A DNA stretch of 64,000 nucleotides from Methylorubrum aminovorans. GTDB taxonomy: Bacteria; Pseudomonadota; Alphaproteobacteria; Rhizobiales; Beijerinckiaceae. The DNA is taken from contig NZ_BPRC01000004.1 of assembly GCF_022179725.1 (NCBI RefSeq), positions 62,001-126,000 on the forward strand, given 5' to 3'. Below, piece by piece: positions 47,204 through 55,658 of this stretch. The position numbers and the translations under genes were made by a program. The stretch's first letter is position 1. Each line of letters opens with the position of its first letter. The notes below the pieces were generated by a model, which was not told the DNA's origin, made no database searches, and worked only from the letters and a program-made list of their open reading frames with translations.

Positions 47204-47354
47204 CAGGAAGCGGTGCGATCCTCGAAGAGCGATTGCATCGCTGTCCAGGCGCGAAGAGCGCCCGCGGAGCGGCCTCGGCTCAGCCGAGGCGTCGAGCGAA
47301 GCGTGAGCCAAGGCCGCGGATGCGGTCGCCGGCGCTTGAGGCTGGAGGGAGCCA

Positions 47355-47753
47355 TTGACGACGATCTCGGGCCTTCCGGCCTTTCTTGCCTACTTCGGCG
47401 TCTCCCTGGGACTGACCGCCCTCTACCTCGTGACCTACCTCACCGCGACGGCGCATCGGGAGATCGCCCTCGTGCGCGAGGGTAACCTCGCGGCCGCCCT
47501 GGCGCTGGGCGGGAGCCTGCTCGGCTACTCGATCCCGCTCTCGGCGGCGGTACGCTACGCCGGCTCGCTCCTCGACTGCATCGTCTGGGGCCTCGTCGCC
47601 CTCGTGGTGCAGGTCGCGATCTACTGGCTGATGCGGCCGCTGCTGCCGAACCTGTCGAAGCGGATCGACGAGGGTCAAACCGCGCCGGCCGTGCTGCTCG
47701 GCGCCGCCTCCCTGGCGGGCGGGCTCGTGAACGCCGCCTGCATGAGTTACTGA
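47355..47753 (+). CDS. DUF350 inner-membrane protein (YjfL-like)
   Basis: TTG at 47355 is accepted because GGAGGGAG lies 5 nt upstream. The 132-residue protein has four TM segments in two similar halves: FLAYFGVSLGLTALYLVTYL, AALALGGSLLGYSIPLSAAV, LDCIVWGLVALVVQVAIYWL and APAVLLGAASLAGGLVNAAC, with the DUF350-typical HREIALVREGNLAAALALGG loop. Function unknown. It leads a tight three-gene operon with DUF1190 and a GspS-type ligase, the same set as E. coli yjfL-yjfM-yjfC. Confidence 0.85.
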   Translation: MTTISGLPAFLAYFGVSLGLTALYLVTYLTATAHREIALVREGNLAAALALGGSLLGYSIPLSAAVRYAGSLLDCIVWGLVALVVQVAIYWLMRPLLPNLSKRIDEGQTAPAVLLGAASLAGGLVNAACMSY

Positions 47754-47757
47754 CGCC

Positions 47758-48390
47758 GTGGCGGACGACCGCGAGGCTCGGGAAAATTTCGGGCGGCGCA
47801 GGCCGGTCGAGCCGGCTCCGGCCGTGACGCCGCCCGACAGGGCCGCGAGCAAGCGCTCACAAACCGTTTCCACGGTGCTGGTGGCGAGTGCGGGTCTCGT
47901 CGCGCTCGGCCTCGGCAGTCTCGATCGGACCGGACCTTCGCGGGACGTCCTCGTCTACGTCGACGCGGAGGCCTGCGCCGCCGACGGCATCCGCCCGGCC
48001 GACGAGTGCCGCAGCGACTATATCACCGCCCGCGCCGCCTATCCCTCGACCGCGCCGCATTACGCCTCATCGACGGAATGCGAAGGGCACCATGGAACGT
48101 CCCACTGCCTGCCGGATCCGAATGCGCCGCCGCAATTCGTTCCCCGGATGGCCGGCTACCTGCTCGGTCGCCGCGCCTCCGATTGGGTGACGCCCGAGCC
48201 CGTTTACGAGCATCGGCAGGGTCACGGTGGTCATCACGGCGCTTACTGCACCGGATCGGGTGGCAAGGTCTCGACCGGGAGCGGGGGGCACGCCGCCTCG
48301 GCCACGCTCAAGTCGGCCGCCGCACAACCGACCAAGTTCGGCGGCTTCGGCGGCAGCGGCAAGAGCGTCTCCTCGTTCAGTGGCACCTGA
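47758..48390 (+). CDS. DUF1190 protein (YgiB/YjfM-like)
   Basis: The 210-residue product has a short basic N terminus, one hydrophobic anchor (about residues 37-55, TVSTVLVASAGLVALGLGSL) and an extracytoplasmic domain of DUF1190 type: VLVYVDAEACAADGIRPADE, CRSDYITARAAYPSTAPHYA, STECEGHHGTSHCLPD and FVPRMAGYLLGRRA, then a Gly/Ser/His-rich tail. Four Cys and several His could bind metal or form disulfides. GTG at 47758 follows the DUF350 stop by 4 nt, and its stop overlaps the next ATG (TGATG). Confidence 0.85.
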   Translation: MADDREARENFGRRRPVEPAPAVTPPDRAASKRSQTVSTVLVASAGLVALGLGSLDRTGPSRDVLVYVDAEACAADGIRPADECRSDYITARAAYPSTAPHYASSTECEGHHGTSHCLPDPNAPPQFVPRMAGYLLGRRASDWVTPEPVYEHRQGHGGHHGAYCTGSGGKVSTGSGGHAASATLKSAAAQPTKFGGFGGSGKSVSSFSGT

Positions 48391-49553
48391 TGCGCCGCAT
48401 CGCCTGCGGAGAGCGGCCCGGATGGCGGGAGATCGCGCGGGCGGCGGGCTTCGCCTTCCACACCATCGACGGCGCGCCCTACTGGGATGAGAGCCACGCC
48501 TACGCCTTCACGCTGACCGAGATCGAGGCGGCGATCGAGGCGCCGAGCGCCGAGCTGCACGCGCTCTGCCTCGCCTTCGCCGGGGACGCGGTGGAGGACG
48601 AGCGCATCCTCGCCTCGCTCGCCATTCCCGAGCCGGCCTGGGACACGGTGCGGGCGAGCTGGCACCGCGGCGATCCGAGCCTCTACGGGCGCCTCGATTT
48701 CTCCTACGGCGGGACCGGGCCGGCCAAGCTCCTCGAATACAACGCCGACACGCCGACCGCCCTCTACGAAACAGCGGTGTTCCAGTGGCTCTGGCTCGAA
48801 CAGGGCCTAAGGGAGGGACGCCTGCCACCGGGCAGCGACCAGTTCAACGCGGTCCACGAGCGGCTGATCGCGCGGCTCGCCGAGATCGCGCCGCCCGGCC
48901 TGTTCGCCTTCGCCGCCGACACGAGCGGCCCGGAGGATCTCGGCACCGCCGGCTATCTTCAGGATTGCGCCGTCCAGGCCGGCTGCGAGACGATCCTGCT
49001 CGACCTCGCCCAGATCGGCTTGCGCGCGGACGGTGCCTTCTGCGGGCCGGACGAGCGGGCGTTTGCCGCCCTGTTCAAGCTCTACCCCTGGGAGTGGGCG
49101 TTTCAGGACGCGTTCGGCGCGGCGGTCGCGGCCTCGCCGACGCGCTTCATCGAGCCGCCCTGGAAGATGGTTCTCTCGAACAAGGGCCTTCTCGCCCATC
49201 TCTGGGCCCGCGAGCCCGGCCATCCGAACCTGCTGCCGGCCTTTTTCGAGAGCGATCCCGCCTGCGCGAGTCTGGGGGCGTCCGTACGCAAGCCGCTGCT
49301 CTCGCGCGAGGGCGCCAATGTCGAGCTATTCTCGGCTCAGGGCACGCGCCTTGCCGGCGAGCCCGGCCCCTACGGTGCGGAGGGCTTCATTAGGCAGGGC
49401 TTGGCGGAACTGCCGTGCTTCGACGGCCGCCGCCCGCTCATCGGCGCCTGGATCGTCGGCGACGCGCCGGCCGGGCTGTGCATCCGCGAATCGGACGGTC
49501 CGATCACCGGCGACGGCGCGCTGTTCGTGCCGCACCTGATCGAGCCAGCGTGA
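48390..49553 (+). CDS. glutathionylspermidine synthase-family ATP-grasp ligase (YgiC/YjfC-like)
   Basis: A 387-residue ligase of the C-C-C ATP-grasp type related to the synthetase half of E. coli Gsp. Visible family marks are the substrate and ATP sites GRLDFSYGGTGPAKLLEYNA, DTPTALYETAVFQWLWLEQG, KLYPWEWAFQDAFGAA, EPPWKMVLSNKGLLAHLWAR, KPLLSREGANVELFSAQG and YGAEGFIRQGLAELPCFDGR. It lacks the amidase half. E. coli YgiC/YjfC have no confirmed substrate, so a peptide-amine bond product is only inferred. It overlaps DUF1190 by 1 nt. Confidence 0.88.
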   Translation: MRRIACGERPGWREIARAAGFAFHTIDGAPYWDESHAYAFTLTEIEAAIEAPSAELHALCLAFAGDAVEDERILASLAIPEPAWDTVRASWHRGDPSLYGRLDFSYGGTGPAKLLEYNADTPTALYETAVFQWLWLEQGLREGRLPPGSDQFNAVHERLIARLAEIAPPGLFAFAADTSGPEDLGTAGYLQDCAVQAGCETILLDLAQIGLRADGAFCGPDERAFAALFKLYPWEWAFQDAFGAAVAASPTRFIEPPWKMVLSNKGLLAHLWAREPGHPNLLPAFFESDPACASLGASVRKPLLSREGANVELFSAQGTRLAGEPGPYGAEGFIRQGLAELPCFDGRRPLIGAWIVGDAPAGLCIRESDGPITGDGALFVPHLIEPA

Positions 49554-49568
49554 TCTTTGTCGTGAAAA

Positions 49569-49595
49569 GAGGGGCCGGATAGGCTCCGACCCCTC
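49569..49595. terminator. hairpin terminator between convergent genes
   Basis: GAGGGGCCGGA (49569-49579) pairs with TCCGACCCCTC (49585-49595) with one G-T pair. On the minus strand it is followed by TCTTTTC, so it can terminate the small secreted-protein gene; it also ends the GspS operon. Confidence 0.6.
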
Positions 49596-49616
49596 CCATG
49601 ATAGCCAGTGTGCCGC

Positions 49617-49910
49617 TCAGCGGCCGGCGGCGCTGTTGCCGCCCCCGGCACTGCCCGCGCCGCCGCCCATGGTGCCGCCGGGCGCCTTGCCGGTGGTCGA
49701 GCCCGTCGTGGCACCGGGAGCCATGGTGCCGGTCGAGCCGGCGCCCGTGCCGGTGGTGGGCCGCATGCTGTCGCCGGTGTTGTTCCGCATTGGGCTCGCG
49801 CTGTCCGTGGTACCGCCGGTCCCGCCCTTGCCGGTGCTCGACTGGGCGAAGGCCCCGCCGGACACGGCGAAGGTCAGCGCGGCGGCCAGAGCGATGGTTT
49901 TGATCGGCAT
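49617..49910 (-). CDS. secreted Gly/Thr/Ser-rich small protein, 97 aa
   Basis: ATG at 49910 follows AAGGAA. Residues 1-23 form a signal peptide (MPIKTIALAAALTFAVSGGAFAQ). The mature 74 residues are low-complexity, dominated by Gly, Thr, Ser, Ala and Met (TGTMAPGATTGSTTGKAPGG) without Cys or Trp, so it is probably disordered in the periplasm. Similar short secreted proteins are frequent in this group and their role is unknown. Monocistronic, convergent with the GspS operon. Confidence 0.65.
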   Translation of the reverse strand: MPIKTIALAAALTFAVSGGAFAQSSTGKGGTGGTTDSASPMRNNTGDSMRPTTGTGAGSTGTMAPGATTGSTTGKAPGGTMGGGAGSAGGGNSAAGR

Positions 49911-50067
49911 GGCTCGTTCCTTCCGTGGTTTCGTTCGCCGAGAACGAACACGCTGCTCGGCGTATGGTTCAGAGCCGATCGATTTCCCCTGCGGCTTCGG
50001 GGGCGAGCGGCCGCGACGCTGCGTCCGCCCTCCCGAAGCGCCGCGCGACCCTATATGCAGCGATGCC

Positions 50068-50520
50068 GTGACTGAGATCCTGTTCTACCACCTCCAGCGC
50101 CAGCCCCTCGAGAAGGTGCTGCCGAGCCTCGTCGAGAAGTCGCTGGAGCGCGGCTGGCAGGCGGCCATCCAGGCGGTGAGCGAGGAGCGTCTCCAGGCCC
50201 TCGACGATGGCCTCTGGACCTACACCGACGAGAGCTTCCTGCCCCACGGCACGGACCGCGACACCGACGCGGCGACCCAGCCCGTGGTCCTGACCCTGCG
50301 GGAGACCAATCCCAACGCCGCCTCGATCCGCTTCCTCGTGGAGGGCGCCGGGCTGCCCGAGGATGCGGAGAGCTACCAGCGGATCTGCATCCTGTTCGAC
50401 GGCACCGATACCGACGCGCTGCTGCATGCCCGCGAGCAGTGGCGCGGCGCCAAGGCCGCCGGCCACACAGTCGCCTACTGGCAGCAGGACGAGAGCGGAC
50501 GCTGGACCAAGAAGGCATGA
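50068..50520 (+). CDS. holC: DNA polymerase III subunit chi
   Basis: Chi links the clamp loader to single-strand binding protein. The 150-residue product shows the family pattern: EILFYHLQRQPLEKVLPSLV at the N terminus, ALDDGLWTYTDESFLPHGTD, PVVLTLRETNPNAASIRFLV and RICILFDGTDTDALLHAREQ, W in HTVAYWQQDESGRWTKKA. GTG at 50068 is chosen because the first residues TEILFYH match the family start; its SD is weak. Length is normal. Confidence 0.9.
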   Translation: MTEILFYHLQRQPLEKVLPSLVEKSLERGWQAAIQAVSEERLQALDDGLWTYTDESFLPHGTDRDTDAATQPVVLTLRETNPNAASIRFLVEGAGLPEDAESYQRICILFDGTDTDALLHAREQWRGAKAAGHTVAYWQQDESGRWTKKA

Positions 50521-50605
50521 GATCGAGACGTGAGATCAACGCGTCGTCCTGCGGCGAGGCGCAAATAATCCGCACGACCAACCGGCCGAGGATCGTGAGA
50601 CACCG

Positions 50606-52249
50606 ATGATGCAAGCCTTCCCCTCTGCCCGGACCGGAACGGCCCGGCTCTGCCTCGCTGGCCTGCTGTCCCTGTCGGTCGGGCTGGGGCCGTTGCCCGC
50701 GCTCGCCCAGCACGGCCCGCCGGCGGATGGCCAGAGCCAAGCGAAGGGGCAGGCTCAGCCGCGCAAGGCGCCGGAAGGGCGCCGCCTGCCGCCGGATGCC
50801 ACCACCGAGCACAGCATCGACGGACCCAACGGGCAGCCGCTCAAATTTACCGCGACCGCCGGCAGCCTCGCCCTGGTGGACGAGGAGGGCAAGCTCCAGT
50901 CCGAGATCGCGTTCATCGCCTACGCCAAGGCGGGCAAGCCGGAGGAGGCCGCTGCGCGACCGATCACCTTCGGCGTCAATGGCGGGCCCGGCGCGGCCTC
51001 TGCCTACCTCAACATCGGCGCGATCGGCCCCTGGCGCCTGCCGACCGACGGCGCCTCGATCAGCCCGTCGCAGACGATCGCGCTCCAGCCGAACCCGGCG
51101 ACCTGGCTCGACTTCACCGATCTCGTCTTCATCGACCCCGTCGGCACCGGCTACAGCCGGGCGGCGGACGGCGACGGCAAGAAGTACTGGAGCGTCGATG
51201 CGGACATCTCGGTGCTGGCCGCCGCCATTGCCCGATACCTGCGCCAGAACGACCGGCTCGCCTCGCCGAAATTCTTCGTCGGCGAGAGCTACGGTGGGTT
51301 CCGCGGACCGCTGATCGCGCAGAAGCTCCAGCAGGATGTCGGCGTCGGCCTGTCGGGCCTCGTGCTGCTCTCCCCCGTGCTCGACTTCGGCTGGCTGCAG
51401 CAGCCCCGCACGACTCCCTGGGGCTTCGTGACCAGGCTTCCTTCCTTTGCCGCCGCGGCGCTGGAACGCGCGGGCACAACGCCGAGCCGCGAACTCGTGA
51501 AGGAGGCCGAGACCTACGCGTCGGGCGCCTACCTCACCGACCTCCTCAAGGGCCCGGCCGACGGTGAAGCCGTGGCGCGGCTCTCCGAGCGGGTCTCGGC
51601 GCTGACCGGGGTCGATCCGGAAACCGTGCGGCGTCAGGCCGGGCGGCTCACCACCCATAGCTATCAGCGCGAGATCGGCCGCGATGCCGGCCGCGTGCTC
51701 TCGGCCTACGATACCGGCGTGACCGGCTGGGACCCGGATCCGACCGCGCCGCAATCGGGCTTCGAGGATCCGGTGCTCGACGCGCTGCAGGCCCCGCTCA
51801 CCACCGCCATGGTGCATCTCTATCAGAGCCGCCTGAACTGGCGCGTCGAGAACATGCGCTACGAGTTGCTCAATAGCGCGGTCAACCGCGGCTGGACCTG
51901 GGGCTCGGGCCGTTCGCCCCCCGAAGCCATGGGCGCCCTGAAGGACGCTCTGGCGCTCGACGGGCGGATGCGGGTGCTCGTCGCCCACGGGTTCACCGAT
52001 CTGGTCACGCCGTACTTCACCTCGAAGATGCTTCTCGACCAGATGCCGGTCTACGGCTCGGCCGACCGGCTCAAGCTCTCGGTTTATCCCGGCGGCCACA
52101 TGTTCTACACGCGGCCGGACTCGCGCAACGCCTTCCACGCCGACGCCGCCGACCTGTTCGCCCGGGCGCTGGAGACGCGCTCCGACGGAAGCGCGAAGGG
52201 AGGAAGCGGATTGAGCGGGACCGTGCCGGAGAAGAGACCGACACCTTGA
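50606..52249 (+). CDS. secreted S10 serine carboxypeptidase-like protein
   Basis: The 547-residue protein has a signal peptide (about residues 1-36, LSVGLGPLPALA-Q) and a Gln/Pro-rich lead, then the alpha/beta hydrolase S10 fold. Visible are the oxyanion region ITFGVNGGPGAASAYLNIGA, FIDPVGTGYSRA, catalytic Ser in FFVGESYGGFRG, an Asp in the segment HGFTDLVTPYFTSK, and the catalytic His in VYPGGHMFYTRPDS. It should cleave C-terminal residues in the periplasm. ATG at 50606 (a second follows). Its stop overlaps the start of the lipoprotein gene. Confidence 0.88.
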   Translation: MMQAFPSARTGTARLCLAGLLSLSVGLGPLPALAQHGPPADGQSQAKGQAQPRKAPEGRRLPPDATTEHSIDGPNGQPLKFTATAGSLALVDEEGKLQSEIAFIAYAKAGKPEEAAARPITFGVNGGPGAASAYLNIGAIGPWRLPTDGASISPSQTIALQPNPATWLDFTDLVFIDPVGTGYSRAADGDGKKYWSVDADISVLAAAIARYLRQNDRLASPKFFVGESYGGFRGPLIAQKLQQDVGVGLSGLVLLSPVLDFGWLQQPRTTPWGFVTRLPSFAAAALERAGTTPSRELVKEAETYASGAYLTDLLKGPADGEAVARLSERVSALTGVDPETVRRQAGRLTTHSYQREIGRDAGRVLSAYDTGVTGWDPDPTAPQSGFEDPVLDALQAPLTTAMVHLYQSRLNWRVENMRYELLNSAVNRGWTWGSGRSPPEAMGALKDALALDGRMRVLVAHGFTDLVTPYFTSKMLLDQMPVYGSADRLKLSVYPGGHMFYTRPDSRNAFHADAADLFARALETRSDGSAKGGSGLSGTVPEKRPTP

Positions 52250-52617
52250 GAATCGTTCTGGGACTTCTGCCCGCCCTGTTGCTGGCGGGCTGCAACAGCG
52301 CCGAGCGCCGCGAACCGATCCAGGCCCCGCCTCCGCCGAGCGCGGTGCTGCCTGCGCCACCGCGGGCGCCGGCCGCCGCGCTCGGCCCCGTTCTCGATGG
52401 GAGCGGTGCCTGCACAGATCCGGTGCCGGGAACGGCCGCCGCCATCGAGACTGGCATCGGCGAGTGCGACCTCGTGCGGCTCAAGGGCCGTCCGCCGACC
52501 GACGTGCTGGTCGGAGAGGGCCGGTCCGGCCGCGAGGTGCAGGTGCTCTACACCGAGCCCGGCGCTAAGGAGCTGTATTTCTTCGTGAACAACCGCCTCG
52601 ATCGTATCGTTCGTTAA
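52246..52617 (+). CDS. small lipoprotein, 123 aa
   Basis: The TTG at 52246 overlaps the S10 peptidase stop (TTGA). The product has a lipoprotein signal MRIVLGLLPALLLAGCNSAE with lipobox LLAGC (Cys16), a Pro/Ala-rich spacer and a folded part with CTDPVPGTAAAIETGIGECD, LVRLKGRPPTDVLVGEGRSG, REVQVLYTEPGAKELYFF and NNRLDRIV. Two further Cys may pair. The later part resembles small outer-membrane SmpA/OmlA-like domains, though weakly. Likely membrane-anchored partner of unknown target. Confidence 0.75.
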   Translation: MRIVLGLLPALLLAGCNSAERREPIQAPPPPSAVLPAPPRAPAAALGPVLDGSGACTDPVPGTAAAIETGIGECDLVRLKGRPPTDVLVGEGRSGREVQVLYTEPGAKELYFFVNNRLDRIVR

Positions 52618-52685
52618 CGCGCGAACCGATTGGGCCCACGCTTGCTTCCATCCGGACCGGTCCGGCCGGGAAGGCGAGGCATACG

Positions 52686-53813
52686 ATGACACACGAATAC
52701 CGGTTCGGCATCGAGGAGGAGCTGTTCCTGGCGAGCAGCCGGACCCGGGCCGCGCCGCGCGAATCGGTCTCGGACTTCCACAGGGCAGCGCGAAGCCGGC
52801 TGGAGGGCGTCGAGCGCGAGATGCTGGAGAGCCAGACCGAGATCTGCTCCAAGCCCTCGGCGAGCTTTGACGAGACCCACGAGGCGCTGGCCAAGCTCCG
52901 CACCGGCCTGTGCGCCATCGGCCGCGAGCACGGCCTGAAGATCTTCGCCGCCGGCACCCACCCGACCGCGATCTGGACCGACCAGCGCGAGACCGCCAAG
53001 GTCCGCTACCGCAAGATGATCGAGACGCTGCAGATGGTGGGGCGGCGCTCCATCGTCAGCGGCCTGCACGTCCATGTCGAGGTGCCCGAACCAAGCGAGC
53101 GCATCGCCCTGATCAACCGGCTGATGCCGTTTCTGCCGGTGCTGCTCGCGCTCTCCACCTCCTCGCCCTTCTACGAGCGCCACCGGACCGGACTCGCCGG
53201 CTACCGCCTGCGCGCCTACGCCGAATTGCCGCGCACCGGCCTGCCCGAACTCTTCGACGGGGCCGGTGACTTCGAGCGCTACGTGCGGGTGATGACGCGG
53301 GCCGGGGCGATCGAGGATGCGACCTATCTCTGGTGGCACATCCGCCCATCGATCCGCTATCCGACCCTCGAATTGCGGGTCGCCGACAGTTGCACCCGGC
53401 TCAAGGACACGCTGGCCGTCGCAGCGCTCTATCGCTGCCTCGTGCGACTCTGCGTCCGCCGGCCCGATCTCAACGCCGGGCCGACGGGCGCCTCGCGCGG
53501 CTTCGTGATGGAGAACCTGTGGCGGGCGCAGCGCGATGGCGTCCACGCGGCCCTCATCGACGAGGCCGCGGAGGAGGCGGTGCCGGTCCGCCACCTTGTC
53601 GCGCGCCTGGTCGATCTCGTCGCGGAGGACGCCGCGGCCCTGGGCTGCGCCGCGCAAGTGGCCCACGCGCTCACCATCGCCGAGTGCGGCTCCAGCGCCG
53701 ACGGACAGATCCGCGCCTACGAGGCGTCACTCGCGGCCGGCGGCAGCGAGCGCAAGGCGCTCTCCTGCGTCATCGATTGGCTCGCCCGCGAGACCGCGAA
53801 CTGCGACGCGTGA
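52686..53813 (+). CDS. YbdK-type carboxylate-amine ligase (GCS2 family)
   Basis: A 375-residue member of glutamate-cysteine ligase family 2. Key patterns are YRFGIEEELFLASSRTRA at the N terminus, EREMLESQTEICSKPSASF, FAAGTHPTAIW, KVRYRKMIETLQMVGRRSIV, SGLHVHVEVPEPSERIALIN, RLMPFLPVLLALSTSSPFYE and WHIRPSIRYPTLELRVADSC. YbdK itself has only weak glutamate-cysteine ligase activity, so the true substrate pair is unknown. Its length is normal. ATG at 52686. It is separated by 68 nt from the lipoprotein gene. Confidence 0.9.
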   Translation: MTHEYRFGIEEELFLASSRTRAAPRESVSDFHRAARSRLEGVEREMLESQTEICSKPSASFDETHEALAKLRTGLCAIGREHGLKIFAAGTHPTAIWTDQRETAKVRYRKMIETLQMVGRRSIVSGLHVHVEVPEPSERIALINRLMPFLPVLLALSTSSPFYERHRTGLAGYRLRAYAELPRTGLPELFDGAGDFERYVRVMTRAGAIEDATYLWWHIRPSIRYPTLELRVADSCTRLKDTLAVAALYRCLVRLCVRRPDLNAGPTGASRGFVMENLWRAQRDGVHAALIDEAAEEAVPVRHLVARLVDLVAEDAAALGCAAQVAHALTIAECGSSADGQIRAYEASLAAGGSERKALSCVIDWLARETANCDA

Positions 53814-53834
53814 CGGCGCCGGCGGGCTCGACCA

Positions 53835-53859
53835 GGAACATCGCCCGCCCGCTCCGGTT
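53835..53859 (+). promoter_or_regulatory. candidate EcfG-type promoter upstream of DUF4142 gene
   Basis: GGAAC (53835-53839), 16 nt, GGTT (53856-53859), ending 36 nt before the ATG at 53896. The sequence just before GGTT (CCGCTCC) is shared with the promoter candidate at 59252. Confidence 0.4.
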
Positions 53860-53895
53860 GCTCCGACAGGTCCGATTCTGCCTTAGGAGACATCC

Positions 53896-54441
53896 ATGAG
53901 AATGCCCCTCACCGCTGCCGCCTGCCTGCTCCTGCTGGGCGCGGCGGGGATGCCGGCCCATGCCCAATCGGTCGGCGAGAAGACCGGCGTGAATTCGCTG
54001 ATCGGCGTCGCCCCGACGGCGCAGGACTTTGTCACGCAGGCCGTGATCAGCGACATGTTCGAGGACCAGACGAGCAAGCTCGCCCTGGAGAAGGCGGACG
54101 AGAAGACCAAGGCCTTCGCCAAGAAGATGATCGAGGACCACAAGAAGACCTCGGACGAGCTGAAATCCGTGGTCCAGACCGGTGACATGAAGCTCACGCT
54201 GCCCACCGCGCTCGATTCGAGCCACCAGAGCAAGCTCGACAAGCTCAAGAGCCTGAGCGGCGAGGACTTCACCAAGCAGTATCACGACGATCAGGTGACG
54301 GCGCACAAGAACGCCACCGATCTCTACAAGCGCTACGCCGAGGGCGGCGACAATGCGGCCTTGAAGGCCTTCGCCATCAAGACCAAGCCGCATCTCGACG
54401 AGCACCTGAAGATGGCGCAGGACCTCGCCAGCAAGAAGTAA
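53896..54441 (+). CDS. DUF4142 periplasmic protein
   Basis: The 181-residue product has a signal peptide (about 1-23, ending MPAHAQ) and a four-helix ferritin-like DUF4142 domain: APTAQDFVTQAVISDMFEDQ, TSKLALEKADEKTKAFAKKM, IEDHKKTSDELKSVV, the long helix KLDKLKSLSGEDFTKQYHDD and QVTAHKNATDLYKRYAEGGD, ending HLKMAQDLASKK. DUF4142 proteins are often stress-induced, and the EcfG-like site upstream fits this. No metal-binding EXXH pattern is complete. ATG at 53896 follows AGGAGA. Confidence 0.85.
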   Translation: MRMPLTAAACLLLLGAAGMPAHAQSVGEKTGVNSLIGVAPTAQDFVTQAVISDMFEDQTSKLALEKADEKTKAFAKKMIEDHKKTSDELKSVVQTGDMKLTLPTALDSSHQSKLDKLKSLSGEDFTKQYHDDQVTAHKNATDLYKRYAEGGDNAALKAFAIKTKPHLDEHLKMAQDLASKK

Positions 54442-54456
54442 GTTTTTGCGTTTTTG

Positions 54457-54482
54457 GGCGGCGTTCCTTGGCGAGCGCCGCC
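54457..54482 (+). terminator. hairpin after DUF4142 gene
   Basis: GGCGGCG (54457-54463) pairs with CGCCGCC (54476-54482) across a 12-nt loop, 16 nt past the stop, preceded by T-rich sequence on the plus strand. Confidence 0.5.
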
Positions 54483-54536
54483 TGTTTCACGATCAGTCCT
54501 GCAAGAGGCTGTCGGACGCGATTGTCCTGGCAACCT

Positions 54537-54559
54537 GAGCGCTCCTCATGCTGAGGTGC
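54537..54559. repeat. remnant of a CCTCATGCTGAGG-type repeat
   Basis: CTCCTCATGCTGAGGTGCC contains the small inverted repeat CCTCA-N3-TGAGG. Similar sequences recur in intergenic regions of Methylobacterium genomes as I recall; here only a short piece remains. Confidence 0.3.
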
Positions 54560-54611
54560 CGCCCAGTAACTGCGCGCAAACAGGCACTCGAGCGAAATCG
54601 AGGCAAATCCG

Positions 54612-55658
54612 TCATTCGGCCATCGCCGCGAACGCCGCGGCCTTCGCCCGGATCACCTCGGCCGCTCGGTCGATGCCGGCGCGGTCCACATCGAGATTGG
54701 CGGTGGCGCGGATCTGGTGCGTTCCGATCGCGCGCACGCGCACGCCTTCTTCAAGGCAGGCATTCGCGAAGGTCGAGGCGGTGATGCATAAGCCGTCCAC
54801 CGTGAAGCACAGGATGTTGGATTGCCCCGCCGTCGGGTCGAAGGCCAAGCCCGGCGCGTCAGCGATCAGCCGATGCAGCCGGCCGGCATTGGCGTTGTCC
54901 TCGGCGAGCTGCGTCATGTGGTGGTCCAGCGCGTAGAGGCCCGCCGCCGCCAGCACGCCCGACTGGCGCATGGCGCCGCCGAGCCGGTATTTCCACTGCC
55001 ACGCCTGTTCGATGAAATCCCGCGTGCCGCACAGAACCGCCCCGACCGGGCAGCCGAGCCCCTTGCTCAGGTCGATCCAGGCACTGTCGAAGCCGGCCGC
55101 GTACTCCGCCGCCGAGAGCCCCGTGGCCACCACCGCGTTGAGCAGCCGCGCCCCGTCGATATGGGCCTTGAGACCGCGCGCCTGGGCATAGTCCCGGATC
55201 AGGCGCATCTCGCCGATGTCCCAGACCGTCCCGCCGGAGAAGCTCGTCGTCTGCTCGATCGAGACCAGCCGTGAGCGCGGCGCCGTGCGCTGCGGGACCC
55301 GGATCGCCGCCTCAACCTGGGCGAGGGAGAACAGACCGACCCGCGTCGGCAACGCCTTCACCGATACGCCGCCGATCGCCGCCGCCCCCGCGGCTTCCGT
55401 GTTGTAGATGTGGGACTGGTCGTCGACGATGATCTCGTCGCCGGCCCGACAATGGACGAGGATCGAAGCGAGGTTGCACATCGTGCCCGACGGCATGAAG
55501 ACGGCCGCCTCCTGTCCCAGCATCGCGGCCACCCGCTCGCACAGGGCGTTGGTGGTCGGATCGGAGTTCGACTGCTCATCGCCGACCTGCGCTCGCGCCA
55601 TGGCCTCGCGCATGCTCGGCGTCGGCCGCGTCTGGGTGTCGCTGAACAGGTCGATCAT
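54612..55658 (-). CDS. ltaE: low-specificity threonine aldolase
   Basis: A PLP enzyme of fold type I splitting L-threonine or L-allo-threonine to glycine and acetaldehyde. The 348-residue protein has MIDLFSDTQTRPTPSMREAM, VFMPSGTMCNLASILVHCRA, DEIIVDDQSHIYNTEAAGAA, LVSIEQTTSFSGGTVW, GLKAHIDGARLLNAVVATGL (PLP Asp) and the Schiff-base Lys in IDLSKGLGCPVGAVLCG. Length fits. ATG at 55658 matches the family start; upstream starts add a non-conserved tail. It diverges from a GntR regulator that may control it. Confidence 0.92.
   Translation of the reverse strand: MIDLFSDTQTRPTPSMREAMARAQVGDEQSNSDPTTNALCERVAAMLGQEAAVFMPSGTMCNLASILVHCRAGDEIIVDDQSHIYNTEAAGAAAIGGVSVKALPTRVGLFSLAQVEAAIRVPQRTAPRSRLVSIEQTTSFSGGTVWDIGEMRLIRDYAQARGLKAHIDGARLLNAVVATGLSAAEYAAGFDSAWIDLSKGLGCPVGAVLCGTRDFIEQAWQWKYRLGGAMRQSGVLAAAGLYALDHHMTQLAEDNANAGRLHRLIADAPGLAFDPTAGQSNILCFTVDGLCITASTFANACLEEGVRVRAIGTHQIRATANLDVDRAGIDRAAEVIRAKAAAFAAMAE

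Noticed and set aside
47272-47290. Inverted repeat GCCTCGGCT-C-AGCCGAGGC after pyrG as a terminator
   Set aside because: A 1-nt centre and no T tract; the arms would need to open for a loop. It may help end pyrG transcription but I did not list it as a terminator.
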